Positions 44,401 through 55,945 of a stretch of 64,000 nucleotides of DNA are shown here, in pieces; position 1 is the stretch's first letter, and each line of letters begins with the position of its first letter. This stretch comes from Tricholoma matsutake (lineage: Eukaryota; Basidiomycota; Agaricomycetes; Agaricales; Tricholomataceae). The translations under genes and the position numbers were made by a program. The notes beneath the pieces are model-generated. The model saw nothing but the letters and a program-made list of their open reading frames with translations, was not told where the DNA came from and did no database searches. The stretch is from the NCBI GenBank assembly GCA_026075535.2, contig AP026548.1, positions 3,844,001 through 3,908,000 of the forward strand, read 5' to 3'.

Positions 44401-45554
44401 GAAGCATTGTCGACTTGATAGCCGTGATTTTGACTGGTGATGTAGCATCTACCCGAGAGCGCATCAGTACAGGGTATGTTTTGTCCGCGATTTCCGTATT
44501 TCATTTTGGAAGTGGTGGCCCCAACAGCTAAGGCCATAAGTTGGTGACCAAGGCATATACCGAATATAGGCTTGTCTGCCCTCTCCATTGCCTTTGAGAT
44601 GCGAACCGTAGTGTCCTTGACCATGGTGGGATCACCTGGCCCATTCGAAATGAAAAGTCCATCATAAGGCTCGCCATCAGAAAGAAAGTCATAATCCCAG
44701 GGAACAACTTTGACTTCGACCCCACGCCGCACGAAGCATCGGATCTGGTTGTACTTCATCCCTACGTCAATCGCCACAACGCGCAATAGCCGGCCTGAGG
44801 GATGTAATTTTGCTTCAGCCGTGGGCTGGTATAGCCGAGGAGCGGATATCGATACCGCGGCTACAAGGTTCTTTTGATTGTTGTCGACAAAAGCAATGTC
44901 CAAATAGTCTTCACGCCAGGGGTATGGTGTAGGAGGTGTAGATGCAAGTTGCAGAGGGGATGGCAGAAAATGCGGCCGACTTGAAAATCCATTTGTATTA
45001 CGCGAAAGGACCTTTCCTAACATCGACCCTTTTTCTCTGATCCTTTTCGTAAGTGCGCGGGTATCCACGCCATAAAGTGCGGGAACGCCATTTTCTTTCA
45101 GCCACGTTCCAAGGGAAGAGGAGGCAAGGAAGTGACTGTGGTCCTCAGAGTAGTAACCGACAACAATAGCTGCAACATGAATACGAGACGACTCAAATTC
45201 GAGTGGGAGGTTGTGAAAAGATGTTGGACGCTCAGGGACGCCGTAATTCCCCATAAGCGGATATGTCAACACAAGAATTTGACCTTCATATGAAGGATCA
45301 GTCAACGATTCAGTATATCCCACCATGCCTAACATCCAGGTCACATATGAGCAGTGCCGTCATAGCTTGGCGCACGTTAACTCACCAGTCTGAAAGACAC
45401 ATTCGCCAGCAACGCTTTTTCCCTCTGCACCAAAGCTGATACCTCGAAAGGCAGAGCCGTCGATGAGCTCCAGGAGTCCATCTTGAGGCTCAACGACCCC
45501 GTCGTCGCCCACAGGAGCCGTGGTGACAGGCGGGGCAGGAAGGTTACCGAACAT
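38461..45554 (-). CDS. URA2: URA2: GATase-CPSase II, inactive DHOase-like and ATCase fusion
   Basis: Ten exons: 45386-45554, 43473-45328, 43234-43422, 42852-43184, 42619-42797, 41032-42562, 39117-40979, 38666-39068, 38547-38617, 38461-38496. Their sum is 6630 nt, 2209 residues, close to yeast Ura2. It makes carbamoyl phosphate from glutamine and passes it to aspartate, the first two steps of UMP synthesis. GATase has the Cys of FGICLGHQ (about residue 315) and His/Glu of VQFHPES; two ATP-grasp CPSase halves follow; ATCase has [12 protein letters not shown] and MHPLPRNN. The DHOase-like domain reads [11 protein letters not shown] where active enzymes have H-x-H, so it is structural, as in yeast. 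The UTP-sensing MGS-like region lies near 40979-41090. An upstream in-frame ATG at 45605 would add 17 residues; 45554 fits the family better. Confidence 0.95.
42798..42851 (-). other. 54-nt URA2 intron that is a multiple of three without stops
   Basis: GTCTGTTTCGG...CTGTTTGAAG interrupts [15 protein letters not shown]; the family has no insertion at this place. Retaining it would add 18 residues without breaking the frame. A CTAAG sits in branch position. It is most likely spliced, but silent retention is possible. Confidence 0.6.
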
Positions 45555-45605
45555 CAGGCCTTCAGGGAAATCGACGTGGGTTCGGTAAATAAAACTTATA
45601 ACCAT

Positions 45606-45696
45606 TCATACTCGACGAGATCAGGTGATGTTACTTTCAGTGTGACGCATCACGTGTATGAATGCCGAAATTACTAATACTATATGTTTGGCGATG
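45606..45696. promoter_or_regulatory. URA2 upstream gap before the Ngaro element
   Basis: The retroelement begins 143 bp upstream of the preferred URA2 start codon. The native promoter is therefore very short, or part of it lies in or beyond the element's left repeat. Confidence 0.4.
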
Positions 45697-45973
45697 ATAC
45701 ACCTTCGTGTACCTCTTCGAGCTTCCGCAGCTCCCCCTCTTGGTATTCTTTCCCCGAGTTTGTCAGCTCTGTGCATACTTTCTTTTGCTTACATGTTGTC
45801 TCCTATGATGACATCTGTCTCACAAGTGGTATATAGTCTTACCCATTGCATGAGAGTTTCTTGTCGCCTCCTTCAACTCTCAACTCTCGTGCCTTGGGTA
45901 AGTTCCTTTCCTTAGTTTTAGTTGTCTCCTTCATCTCACAACTCTCATGTTTAGTAGTCATTCTGGTTGCCTT
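45697..45973 (+). repeat. Ngaro repeat A1
   Basis: ATACACCTTCGTGTACCTC through TCTGGTTGCCTT; about 95 percent like A2 at 50416-50692 by eye. It should contain the element promoter, with CCTCTTGGTATTCTTT and TTGGGTAAGTTCC words shared by both copies. Confidence 0.85.
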
Positions 45974-46009
45974 AATATAATTCATTCTTCACATCCACGA
46001 TTGTGTCAT

Positions 46010-47236
46010 GTCAGAGCATGGTGAGACACCCACAAATAGCATCACCTGACCATCACAAGACTCAGGAGGCACCCAAGAAGAGACTTATGGGCTCCAGAAC
46101 GAAGTGGTTAGCAAATGCATCGAAATTGTCCAACAATTCAGAGTGGGTGAAATTTCAAAACCCAAAGCATTGATATTACTCTTCCAAGCCATTCCTCAAG
46201 GTCAATTGGAAGAAAGTGCCTTCATCACTGCCTATGGAGCCTACATGGGCATGCTCGACAACTTCGAACATTATTGAGACAATGCTGCCCAATCAGGGAG
46301 ACAGAGAGTGTCAGCTCTCATCGACCTTGACCATGCTACTGGCAACGCACCAGAACAAGGAGCTCCCATTGCTAGCTTGGCTAAGCAAGCCCATTCACCT
46401 GGATCCGACTCAGATGATGGAGGAGGATATAAGAGATGAACACATCTTGACTACAAAGCATTGCTGTGGAATGAACCAGGTGATCCCGAAGTGCAACAGA
46501 CAACAGAGCTTTTGCCATCCTTACAGAAAACCCAGTCTCTCCTCGATAATTTCTCTAAGGACGTCAAATGAGCTCAAGCCAATTTACTCAACTGTGGAAG
46601 AAGTTATCCCCAATTCCCTCAGTCAGAATGGCTCAACCTCCTTGTTGGAACTCTGTTGACCTCAACCATGTCTTTTCAAACATCTATTCCATCATGCAAG
46701 AAGACCGGGAATCAATTTTGATTGGAAAAAACCTTGAATTGCTCCATGGTTCCTCGGTCCCTGCAAAAATGGTCAAAACCCATGGTGACTGGGTCATTGC
46801 TTGGGAAGTGCTTGTTGATGCCACCCAGTTTGTCTTCAAGCATTGCAGACTCGAACTCCAACTGTATGGATGGCATATCCAATGATACTTTGCGTCCATA
46901 CCTCCCCAATTCCATTCCTGTGTTATCAACTATGACCAAGTGGTCCGGATCCGAGTCGCACAGAGGAGAGACTTGGAACTCATGGATTTTGCTGAATTCT
47001 CTGACCTCCGAATCCAGTGGATCAACGTTCCAAGTACCACTACTGCAGCATCTGTCCAATCCTCCAACTTTAGACTACAACAAGCACCAAGACAGAGATT
47101 CCACAATGCTTGCCAACGATGGAACAACAGAAAGTGCCCAAACACTGCAGCTTCCTGTAACTACACACATGTCTGTATCAACTGTCGGAGTAGCTCCCAC
47201 ATCGGAAAAGACTGTATGACTGTGCCCAAAAAATAG
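46010..47236 (+). pseudogene. Ngaro gag-like region
   Basis: Starts near ATGTCAGAGCATGG and runs through several short overlapping frames. The C-terminal part shows CNYTHVCINCRSSSHIGKDC, a Cys-rich knuckle such as precedes RT in these elements, and PFRQRFHNACQRWNN-like basic sequence. Frames change at least four times. Confidence 0.55.
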
Positions 47237-47245
47237 GCTTTCACA

Positions 47246-49010
47246 GTGATGGAATCGAGGCCTAAATATGCTCAGGATTTTGGCTGGCAAGAGAATGAAT
47301 CAATCCATGCTACTACAGCTACTGTTACTGAAACTGCTGATTTGCTTCCAAGACCTCCTGTAAATGAGCTTAATAATCTTACCGCTTGGTCTACTATTCA
47401 TGCTTACCCTCATCTTTTTCACATCACTACCCCTGTTAATGTTGAACACTTTCATGCCTTGTTATCCTCACATCCAAACCAACTGCTTGTTGCATCCGTT
47501 TGCCAAGGTCTTCAAGAAGGCTTCTGGCCATGGGCTAAAACAGAGCATGTACATCCTCCATCCATAGTCGACAATGCATCTCTTCAAAAAATCAAGAATC
47601 TTGAACATTTAGCTTTTATACATGAGCAGTGTGATGAAGAAATAGCCTTAGGTCGCTTCTCAGAAGCAGTTATTGCCTTGAATGACAACTGTTCCGCTGT
47701 GGGTTGTCCCTAAACCACATTCAGACAAACTGTGGATGGTCATCGATCACTCAGCCAGAGATTTTTCTCCAAATTCATATATATCATCAGATGATGCACA
47801 TGTTCATCTCGACACCCTTCATGTGTTGTGCACTGTGCTTCTCAATGTTTGTGCACGATATGGGGATATCCCCCTTGTCTTATTCAAAACTGATGTATCT
47901 CAAGCCTATTGATGACTTCCAATGCACTTCCTTTGGCAGCTACACCAGGTTGTCACCATTGATGGTAAACACCATGTGGACAATAACAACGACTTTGGCA
48001 GTAGGGGAGCAGGCCAAATCTGGGTTACCTTTTTCAGTCTAGTACTATGGATTGCAGTTTTCATCAGACATATCCTTGACCTCTTTGCTTACATTGATGA
48101 CACATCCTCTTGGGATTTCACCAATAACCTCGCCTATTATCCACCTTATCACAAGTTCTTACCCAACAAACAAACCAAATTACTTCTCCTTTTCAATGAA
48201 ATTGGTGTTCCTCATGATGAAAGAAAGCAAATGTTTGGCGCACCTCTTACTATTATCAGTCTTGATGTTGATCCCAATGCTATGACCATCACGATGCCAC
48301 CAGATGCATGCCATGACCTTATTGCTGCAATTCGTTCATTTGCAAACACCCATCAATGTCACACACTTAGAGACTTTCAACATCTCGCAGGCTGGGTTAA
48401 CTGGGCACTTAATGCTTATCCATTACTCCATCCTGGACTCTCCTGCCTAGATGAGAAGATGTTCCATTGAGGTTCAGAGCTGTTCCAGCAGCTATCTGTT
48501 AGTGTGGCTATCTCCAATGAGCTACATTGGCTTGCAAACCATATTGACAGATCGGATGGCGTCCATATTATTAAATCCCAAGACTGGTCTAGATTGGATG
48601 CAGATGGCACATACCTTTCAGATGCCTGTCTGTCAGGCATGGGTTACTGGTCACCAAAAGCCTGTCAGGGTTTTCTATGTCTGATACCTCCATCCACCCA
48701 TAATGGCATTTTCTTTTTTGAGGCATTGTCAGTGCTGTCAGCTTTCCATCATGTATGCAAACATGCCTCTCCAAAGCCTTCACATCTTGCTATTCTTACT
48801 GATAACAGCAACATGTTTGACATGTTCAACTCGCTGTATGCTTTACCTGCATACAACCCCATTCTCATCACAGCCATTGACTTAATGATCAGCACCAATA
48901 TTCAGCTCCATGTTTTTCACATTCCTCGAGCTGAAAACCAAGTTGCTAATGCACTCTCACATCTTGATAATGATTCTGCTCCTGTATTACAACCTGGATT
49001 ATTCATCTGA
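47246..49010 (+). pseudogene. Ngaro reverse transcriptase and RNase H
   Basis: Frames with FWPWAKTEH, PKPHSDKLWMVIDHSARDFSPNS, DIPLVLFKTDVSQAY (first Asp), FAYIDDTSSWDF (Y-x-D-D), LRDFQHLAGWVNWALNAYPL, then RNase H-like LSDACLSGMGYW, FFEALSVLSAF and LTDNSNMFDMFNS with the expected acidic residues. Shifts occur near 47700, 47915 and 48470. The sequence is the DIRS/Ngaro RT type, not LTR-type. Confidence 0.85.
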
Positions 49011-49051
49011 AAATTTTCACCCCCTCGATTCTCGCTGGGGGCAGCAGAGTT

Positions 49052-50046
49052 ATGATTGATATCTCTTCCAAGTCCAGGCAGCCCATTCGTGAACCCTGGA
49101 CACTTGGGCATTTGCAGCACGAATGTGCAATTGCTATTGGAAGTGCCCTTGACCTGAGCTCATCTTCTTATTCCTCTGCACTCAACTCTTATATCACCTT
49201 CTGTCAAGCTCATCAATTCCCAATTGACCCAACTCCCAAAACCCTTAGCTTCTATACTGTGTACATGTGTCACCACATCAAGCCCAAATCTGTTGACAAT
49301 TATCTATTGGGAATTTCCAATCAACTGGAACCATTTTTTCCCAGCGTCCATTCCCACTGCCATCACCTCCTGGTCACTTGAACTCTTAAAGGTTGCAAGA
49401 AACTGAGACCCTCTTCCATTTCTCAAAAATGCCCCATCACCAGAATCAAGCTTGGTTCCTTGCATCACCATTATCTTCAACCAACCCTTACAACCCATGA
49501 CAACAAATTGTTCTTTGCTTTACTACTCACCAGCTTCCATGGCCTCCTTCATTTGGGTGAACTTGTGTGGCCTGACAATAAGTCCCTATGAGATTATTGC
49601 AAGGTCATTCTTTGACATACCACCCAGATCCATGACAACTCCTTTGATTTTCACCTACCTGGTCATAAGGGTGACCATTTTTTCGAGGGCAATCAAGTCA
49701 TCATCCAATGAACCAACACTAACGATGACCCCTTTCCCCATTTGTCACCTACCTGGTGAGCCGTGATCGCCTATTCCCCTTCCAGCCTGAGCTTTGGCTA
49801 TGATCTGATGGCTCCATTCCAACTCGTGCCTGGTTCCTATGTTGACTTCATCAATATTTCCCTGACAATGTTGGTGGACACTTCATGTGAGCTGGTGGAG
49901 CAACCACTCTCACAGAAGCTGGATTACCTCCAAACATCATCCAAGTGATTGGCCAGTGGTCCACAGAAGCCTTTCAAGTTTATATTTGTCATCATCCCAT
50001 TTTACTAGCAGCGCTCCTCTTCGGCTATCCCTCCAACCTCACCCTA
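49052..50046 (+). pseudogene. Ngaro tyrosine recombinase, inactivated
   Basis: The N-terminal SAM-like domain (EPWTLGHLQHECAIAIGSALDLSSSSYSSALNSY frame at 49052) is followed by catalytic parts in another frame: FALLLTSFHGLLHLGEL, where His stands in the place of the first catalytic Arg, and GGHFM, stop, AGGATTLTEAG, where the second Arg of H-x-x-R is a TGA (49888-49890). The Tyr region is FQVYICHHP. A cassette like this mediates circular-DNA integration. Confidence 0.8.
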
Positions 50047-50228
50047 TGATTGCACGCTTCCATCACTTCTTTTACTTGCTTTCCTATCTGTATTTGTATC
50101 TTGCCTCATTCTGCTACTGTATTTGTATCTCAAATGGCTGTTATCAGTGCGTCTCTCTATTTCCTACTTCTACTGTCAACAAAAAAAAAAAAACCCCTAC
50201 TCAGTTCCCTGCCCTACTACTAGCCTCC

Positions 50229-50323
50229 TTAGCTGTACACACGCAATTCACAATCAGTCGCACTACTGGTGGTCAGAGCACGCCTTTCTTCTGGCTAAAT
50301 CATCTCCCACATAAGCCCTGAGC
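50229..50323 (+). repeat. Ngaro repeat B1
   Basis: TTAGCTGTACACACGCAATTC through AGCCCTGAGC; repeated at 50953-51048 with few changes. 50324-50415 between B1 and A2 is unique, and an A12 run lies at 50180. Confidence 0.82.
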
Positions 50324-50415
50324 ATGTGATTAGTAGAATTTAAACTTATGTTTACTTAAGACTAATCACTGCAAAGGCAACATCTGGCAATGACAGCCTG
50401 CACCTTCGAGTGCCC

Positions 50416-50692
50416 ATACACCTTTGTGTACCTCTTTGAGCCTCCACAGCTCCCCCTCTTGGTATTCTTTCCCTGAGTTTGTCAGCTCTGTGCATACTTT
50501 CTTTTGCTTACACATTGTCTCCTATGATGACATCTGTCTCACAAGTGGTATATAGTCTTACCCATTGCACAAGAGTTTCTTGTTGCCTCCTTCAACTCTC
50601 AACTCTTGTGCCTTGGGTAAGTTCCTCTCCTTAGTTTTAGTCATCTCCTTCATCTCACAACTCTCATGTTTAGTAGTCATTCTGGTTGCCTT
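50416..50692 (+). repeat. Ngaro repeat A2
   Basis: Second copy of A1; same length, 277 bp. Confidence 0.85.
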
Positions 50693-50952
50693 GACCCACC
50701 CTTCCTACCCTTCTTTTATTCTGCTACATGGGCGAACTGGTCATTCCTGAGCCAACAGGATGGACGACACTATATTCCTTTGTTCTATTGGCACAAACAA
50801 AGATGGCGTAGATCATACCAGTTCACGTGTAGAACTTCTGCTGGTAGCTTTCCTCATCATTTGCTTGTCTTTTTCCCAATGGGTTTTTTCAGCAAGATGA
50901 GGTTTTGACGCACCCAGCGGAGTTTATTATGTAGTCTTTTTCATTCCATTAC

Positions 50953-51048
50953 TTAGGCTGTACACATGCAATTCACAATCAGTCGCACTACTGGTGGTCA
51001 GAGCATGCTTTTCTTCTGGCTAAATCATCTCCCACCTAAGCCCTGAGC
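50953..51048 (+). repeat. Ngaro repeat B2 (right end of element)
   Basis: Second copy of B1. The 260 bp between A2 and B2 (50693-50952) are unique to the right terminus and are not seen elsewhere in the window. Confidence 0.82.
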
Positions 51049-52330
51049 GTTGATAGGTCCACCTTGTCGTTCAAGCTCAGAAAATCACATCTACAATTGT
51101 CGTCGAAGCTCTACGAACCCATATGAACCCCTCCAAACTTCTACAAACCCCTCCGAAGCTCTACAATGCTCTACAAAGCTCTACAAAGTCACGAGAATGC
51201 TTTGAAATCCTTCGCAACACTTTGAAACTCTTTGTGACACCTCAAAATTCTTCATATGCCTTCGGCCGCCATAGTACAACTCCCCTGACCTTCGGACAGC
51301 TCAGGATATACACTTGGAGCATTGTCAATGGGTTCCAAACCAGTATTGAGCAATATCACAGTGATATTGGCCTTTGAACAAGTCCGATATTTCCTTGACC
51401 GACTTCAAAAATCATCAAACATCGCAAATTGACATTGGACACTATATTGCTATCTGAATACCATCGCACACATGCCAGACATATCCCCTACCATTGTCGA
51501 ACAAAATCGCACCAATATCGGGCCACGAACGAAGTCCAAAGAAACTTCAAAAATCTTCAAAAAACATCGAACCTTGAAAAACATCGTCAGACACAGTATT
51601 TCCTGTTTGAATGATCTTTGGATGCATGCTGGACATATGGGACACTATATCGCGTATATCAAACACATTTAGACCACATGTGCACGCATACAATCCGCTC
51701 AAAGCAGTTTCCAATCTTTTATTCAATTTATAACAAGGACAGTCCGGTTTTAGCTATTCTTTCTTATTATTTCTTCATCATGTGTTATATTCACCCCTTC
51801 TAGGCTTGCTTTATTGTTCTGATATACTTATATTGTCTTTTGCCTCGAGTTCTCCACATGTTTGCCTCATGTTCTCTAGCCTTTTTAGGTACTTTCTTTA
51901 TTTTATATAAAAAGATGTACTAGATACAAAGAAAAACAAGAAAGTCGTCATCTTCCTCCCAGATCACAGTGATTTGAGAGTACAGTTTAGTCTTATTCAG
52001 TCCAAAGTTTGGTGTTTTACGCTAAACTTCCTCAAAATTCCTCAAAATTCCTTGCATTACACTATTTTTGCTCTCGCTTCCCTCGATTAGCCTTTTCTTC
52101 ACTTCTACTACTTGTCTAGTCCCCCAATCTTGCATCTGAACATATCTGCCCACTCGAAATTCCTCAAAACTTCTTTGAAAAATATTGCGACATCTCAAAA
52201 ACTATTGCAACGTCTCACAAATCATTGCAAGTCCTCGAAATACATTCTTTTAGCCTCGGACTGCTTTGACAAGCAGTTGTTTTATGACTATTTGATGGTT
52301 GGTCTGACAGGTGACATCTAGAGGGCCTCG
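51049..52330. other. AT-rich region with CTCTACAAA and CCTCAAAATT microrepeats
   Basis: 51112-51190 contains degenerate copies of CTCTACAAAG/CCTCCAAACTTCTAC, and 52030-52050 has CCTCAAAATTCCTCAAAATTCC. The same tetramer style (TCGAAA, CTCAAA) recurs to 52250. No coding potential; probably decayed repeat. Confidence 0.35.
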
Positions 52331-54779
52331 CACCCTTCCTCTGACTCGTGTTATACCATCTGAAGCCTTTTTGTGGGTTTTGTTTGGGTTTCCAGGTTGA
52401 GCATCATCAGCATGTGATTAGGCACATTTGAAGTCATCCATTACAAAGCTTTTCAATTTGTCATGCAAAGGTTTATGGCATGTGATCTCATTGATCAGCA
52501 TAAACATGGGTTCCAAGGGTAAGGAGGGTTTTTGAAGGCCTCTGAGCTTTCGAGAGGCACACCTGCTTACTGAGCTCTGCTCATCATATCTCACTCCAAT
52601 AATTGTGCCATTTACGGCTCAGTGCTAGAGTTCTAGCTGAGGCCTTGGCGTAAACAGTTGGCACAATAGGAGACTTCCCCTGTACTGCTCTGCTCCTGAC
52701 TTCCATGTCCCCTCTGCAGTAGAGGTGAGCACCTCGTGCATTCTGTCAGTTTTGTCCTTACCTCTCAAGATAGTTGTTATTATTGACTTGCAAGCTCCGC
52801 TCTGTCTTTAATCCACAACATCTATCTTTTGTTGTAAGATCCTTTCTGATCATGTCATCCTTAATATTCTTATCTTTATCTTCTTGAAGGATTCAACTGC
52901 AATTTTCTAGCTTCGCTATCATTTGCTGTTGAATCTTTATAGTGAGCCCTCTTTTTCTAGTTGCCTTTTGTTTTCCTCATCATGAGATCATTTGGTAGAG
53001 CTTTCACTTAGTTCAGGTCCTTTCATATTTTTTCATCACCCTCCCTCCTCTCCCTTATATCCAGTATCTGTACTCTCTCTCTTTCATAGCATCTCTTGTA
53101 TTAGCCTCTCATTCCCTCATTTATCCATTTTTGGGGTCTGACAAGGACCTCTGAGTGCACTATCCCAGTCCATCTTGAGCTTTGCAGCAGAGGCATCAGG
53201 AAATTCTTAGTGAACTTAGACTGCTTATTTCATGGATAAACATGCAAAGCTGTTCAAGTCACTTATTTTCTACTTAGCAAATTAGTTATTCAGAGTGAGC
53301 AAAAACCTAAGCATGCTGTAAGGATGTCAAGTGGTTGTAAGTAAATGAGGAGCAAAAACATGTAAGTATGCAGGGTTATTAAGTGAAAGCAATAGTGTCA
53401 AGTCATCAAGTTTCTCAATTGTACTTGGATTTGGGAATAAGTAAGGAAAGCAGCCCAAGCAATGAGTTTGGCCAGCCATTCTGTGGCTCATGCATTGAGT
53501 ATTTTTGGGCTTGCAAGAGTATGCAAATGTCAAAGGTAGCTGTTTGAAAAGAAGGCTTGTGTGAGCAGCACATGGGCATGAGTAGGCTGAGAAGCACTCA
53601 ATCCCACCCCATGCAGTTTAAGTTAAGTAATGTGCCTGTGTTCTGAGACCTAGCACACTCGGAAGCATGCCTGAGTCCTCCCTATGAGCCATTATTTGCT
53701 GTACCCTCCCCTGCTGAGCACTTGTATAAATGAGATCTTCTTGACAAGTCAATGCATTGTGAAAATGACAAAGGAACCTCTAAACGACAAGAAAAAAATA
53801 TTAGAATGGAGACAAGGCTGAGGGCCTCACATCCTGTGTGGCAGAACAAGAATAAGAAGAAACTCACTATGCTTGACAAGAACTGTGCCATATCAAGCTC
53901 TACAGCACCGCTGCACTTCATGTGTCAATGCACAAAGATGAGGATGTCACCAGGGGGCTCAACAAGGAGAGGAAGGGTTGCTGAGCAGAGAAGGAAGCCA
54001 TGAGCAGGACAGTACACTTGCACATAAAAAAATGACAAGGAGATGGATTTGACAATGATGGGGTTGTTGACTGTTTTCGACACAAGACATCCATTTTCCA
54101 TCTGCGCCACACCTCTTGACCTCCCTCTTCTATGCACCATGCTCCATTTTGAGCCCATTCCTTGGCCATTTTTGACATGCAGGAGTTTTATCTCCGCCTC
54201 CTCTCTCTCTCCAGTAGGGTGCCTATAAAGCAGTTAACTGGTGTGTTTCCAGTGCCCGAGATGTGCCGTGACTTACCTGCAGCCTTGAAGAGCCCCACAG
54301 CACACCTAGCAACTTGAAAAGGTCAAAAATGTCAGCACCGGTACCATTCAAATAAGGCAGATGGGGGGGACAGCTGTTACATATGTCTATAAAGGGAGCA
54401 AATGAAGCTGCTCAAGGTCATTCAAACTCTGCCAGGCACATATCACATGCCCAATGTTACGAGTTGGTTGAAGTTGCATGTTGTGCTTAACCAATGTTCA
54501 ACAAGCATGTGCACAGTGTTGCTGTTGTGTCTCCAAAGGGGGGGATGTTTTTTCTTCTCCCATCATTTGTTATGACACTAATGGCTTATTAGGACTAGTA
54601 ACAACCCTGCCAAAAGTGACACCCCTGAAGTACAAGCCCAACAGAAACAATGACCCCATCCAATTGCTGTGGGGAACTGTCTCTTCCTGAGCCTGACAAG
54701 TAAGTTGATATTTTCTCATTCTGCTTTTTATTCTGCTTTAGTAATGATAGGTTTGGGACTCAGGCAGCAGCAGGAACAC
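52331..54779. other. unrecognised non-coding stretch
   Basis: Frames are short and on both strands. Nothing matches the transposon families in the rest of the window. AC/TG-rich, with no long tandem repeats. Confidence 0.35.
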
Positions 54780-55140
54780 CAATGGCAACAATGGTCAGTG
54801 CCAGTAAACAAGATGGTTGCTGAAACAACTCTGCCTGATGATGTGAGCACCAGCAACACGAGAAGGCAATGCATCCTCCACAGTCACAGGGGTAGCCAGA
54901 GAAATGACAATGGCATGAGCCCACTGGTATGTTTCTCTCTGTTTCTCCCTCTTGTTCTTACTATTATATTCTTGGCCACCAGTGCAGTGACAAGACAAGC
55001 TACAGGAACAATGGCAATGGCAGTGGCACCTTCAGTGATCATGGCAACAATGCCAATGAGAATGGGAGTGGAGATGGGGCCAACAATGGGGATGCAGGCT
55101 CAATCAGCATGTGGGTGTGGATGCCTCCCGATCTACTGCT
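54780..55140 (+). pseudogene. Asn/Gly/Ser-rich coding-like fragment with an intron
   Basis: A frame with DDVSTSNTRRQCILHSHRGS and NDNGMSPL reaches a donor GTATGTTTC (54928). The acceptor GCCACCAG (about 54982) opens CSDKTSYRNNGNGSGTFSDHG and further Asn/Gly repeats to about 55110. It may be an exon pair of a low-complexity protein or a fortuitous repeat (GGCAATGGCA-type). No family recognised. Confidence 0.25.
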
Positions 55141-55423
55141 GCTTCCAGCATGGATATTTTTCCACTTCTATTTTGTTTCCTTTTGCAGTCCCTTTGTCCT
55201 CCAGATTCAACTCTAGTTTCTGGGTTTTTGCCATTCTCAATTTCATAATGATTGCTTAGCACACTTAGGATGTTCTTATACCTGTGCTTGGATGTCCTTA
55301 GTACACAAATATATTGGGCTTTTGACTGCTTATTGAGCTCTTAAGACACTTGGACTCTCAGCTTACTCATGAAAATTCAGTTGAAGATCAACTTAAATGG
55401 TGGCTTTGATCCATGCTTAGCCC

Positions 55424-55837
55424 TGTTGAGATTCACACCATGATCGCTCAATTTGATGCGTGTTCTACTTCTGGCACATCTCTTTGATGCGCAAGACAAA
55501 TGTGGTATGTGATCAGCCGACATCAGCTTCTCTGATGCGTGTACTATTATTAACACTCCCTTTGATGTGTTTACACAAACACATCAAAGGCATCTTTTCT
55601 CTCGTCTTGTTCTTTATTAGACTGAACACATATATATATGGGTAGTTAGATACATGATCACCTCAGTCACTTATACAAGGACTGAGGTGAGCATCACGTA
55701 CTATATTTTCCGCACAGTAAATGATACTTACTGTACCTTAGTATATTTCTTGCATACTCTAGGTACAGTCTCGTGTATTGAGTCACTTATACAAGGACTA
55801 AGTATATTTCTTGCATACTCTAGGTTGATTTTCTACA
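55424..55837 (+). repeat. copia family B copy 3 5' LTR
   Basis: 414 bp with TG...CA ends. CACTTATACAAGGACT(G/A)AG(G/T) appears twice (about 55668 and 55786), and GTATATTTCTTGCATACTCTAGGT appears twice (55741, 55802), so the U3/R part has an internal duplication. Directly followed by the half-tRNA primer site. Confidence 0.85.
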
Positions 55838-55945
55838 GGTTATGGGCCACTCCCATCACTTCTGAACGACGGTAGAAAATCTCCTAGCCACTTGGCGTTA
55901 TCTCTACGTCGTCTCCTTTGATCGACAATCTGATCACTTTCCCAT

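Larger units (their letters stand above)
45697..51048 (+). mobile_element. Ngaro-type (DIRS order) retrotransposon with split direct repeats
   Basis: The order is repeat A1 (45697-45973), coding region, B1 (50229-50323), A2 (50416-50692), B2 (50953-51048), with A1=A2 and B1=B2. This A1-ORFs-B1-A2-B2 layout and an encoded tyrosine recombinase define the Ngaro/PAT-type split-repeat elements of the DIRS order. Coding parts are gag-like with a Cys knuckle, RT with FAYIDD, RNase H, and the recombinase. Several frames are broken, so this copy is dead. No target duplication is expected for this class. Confidence 0.85.
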
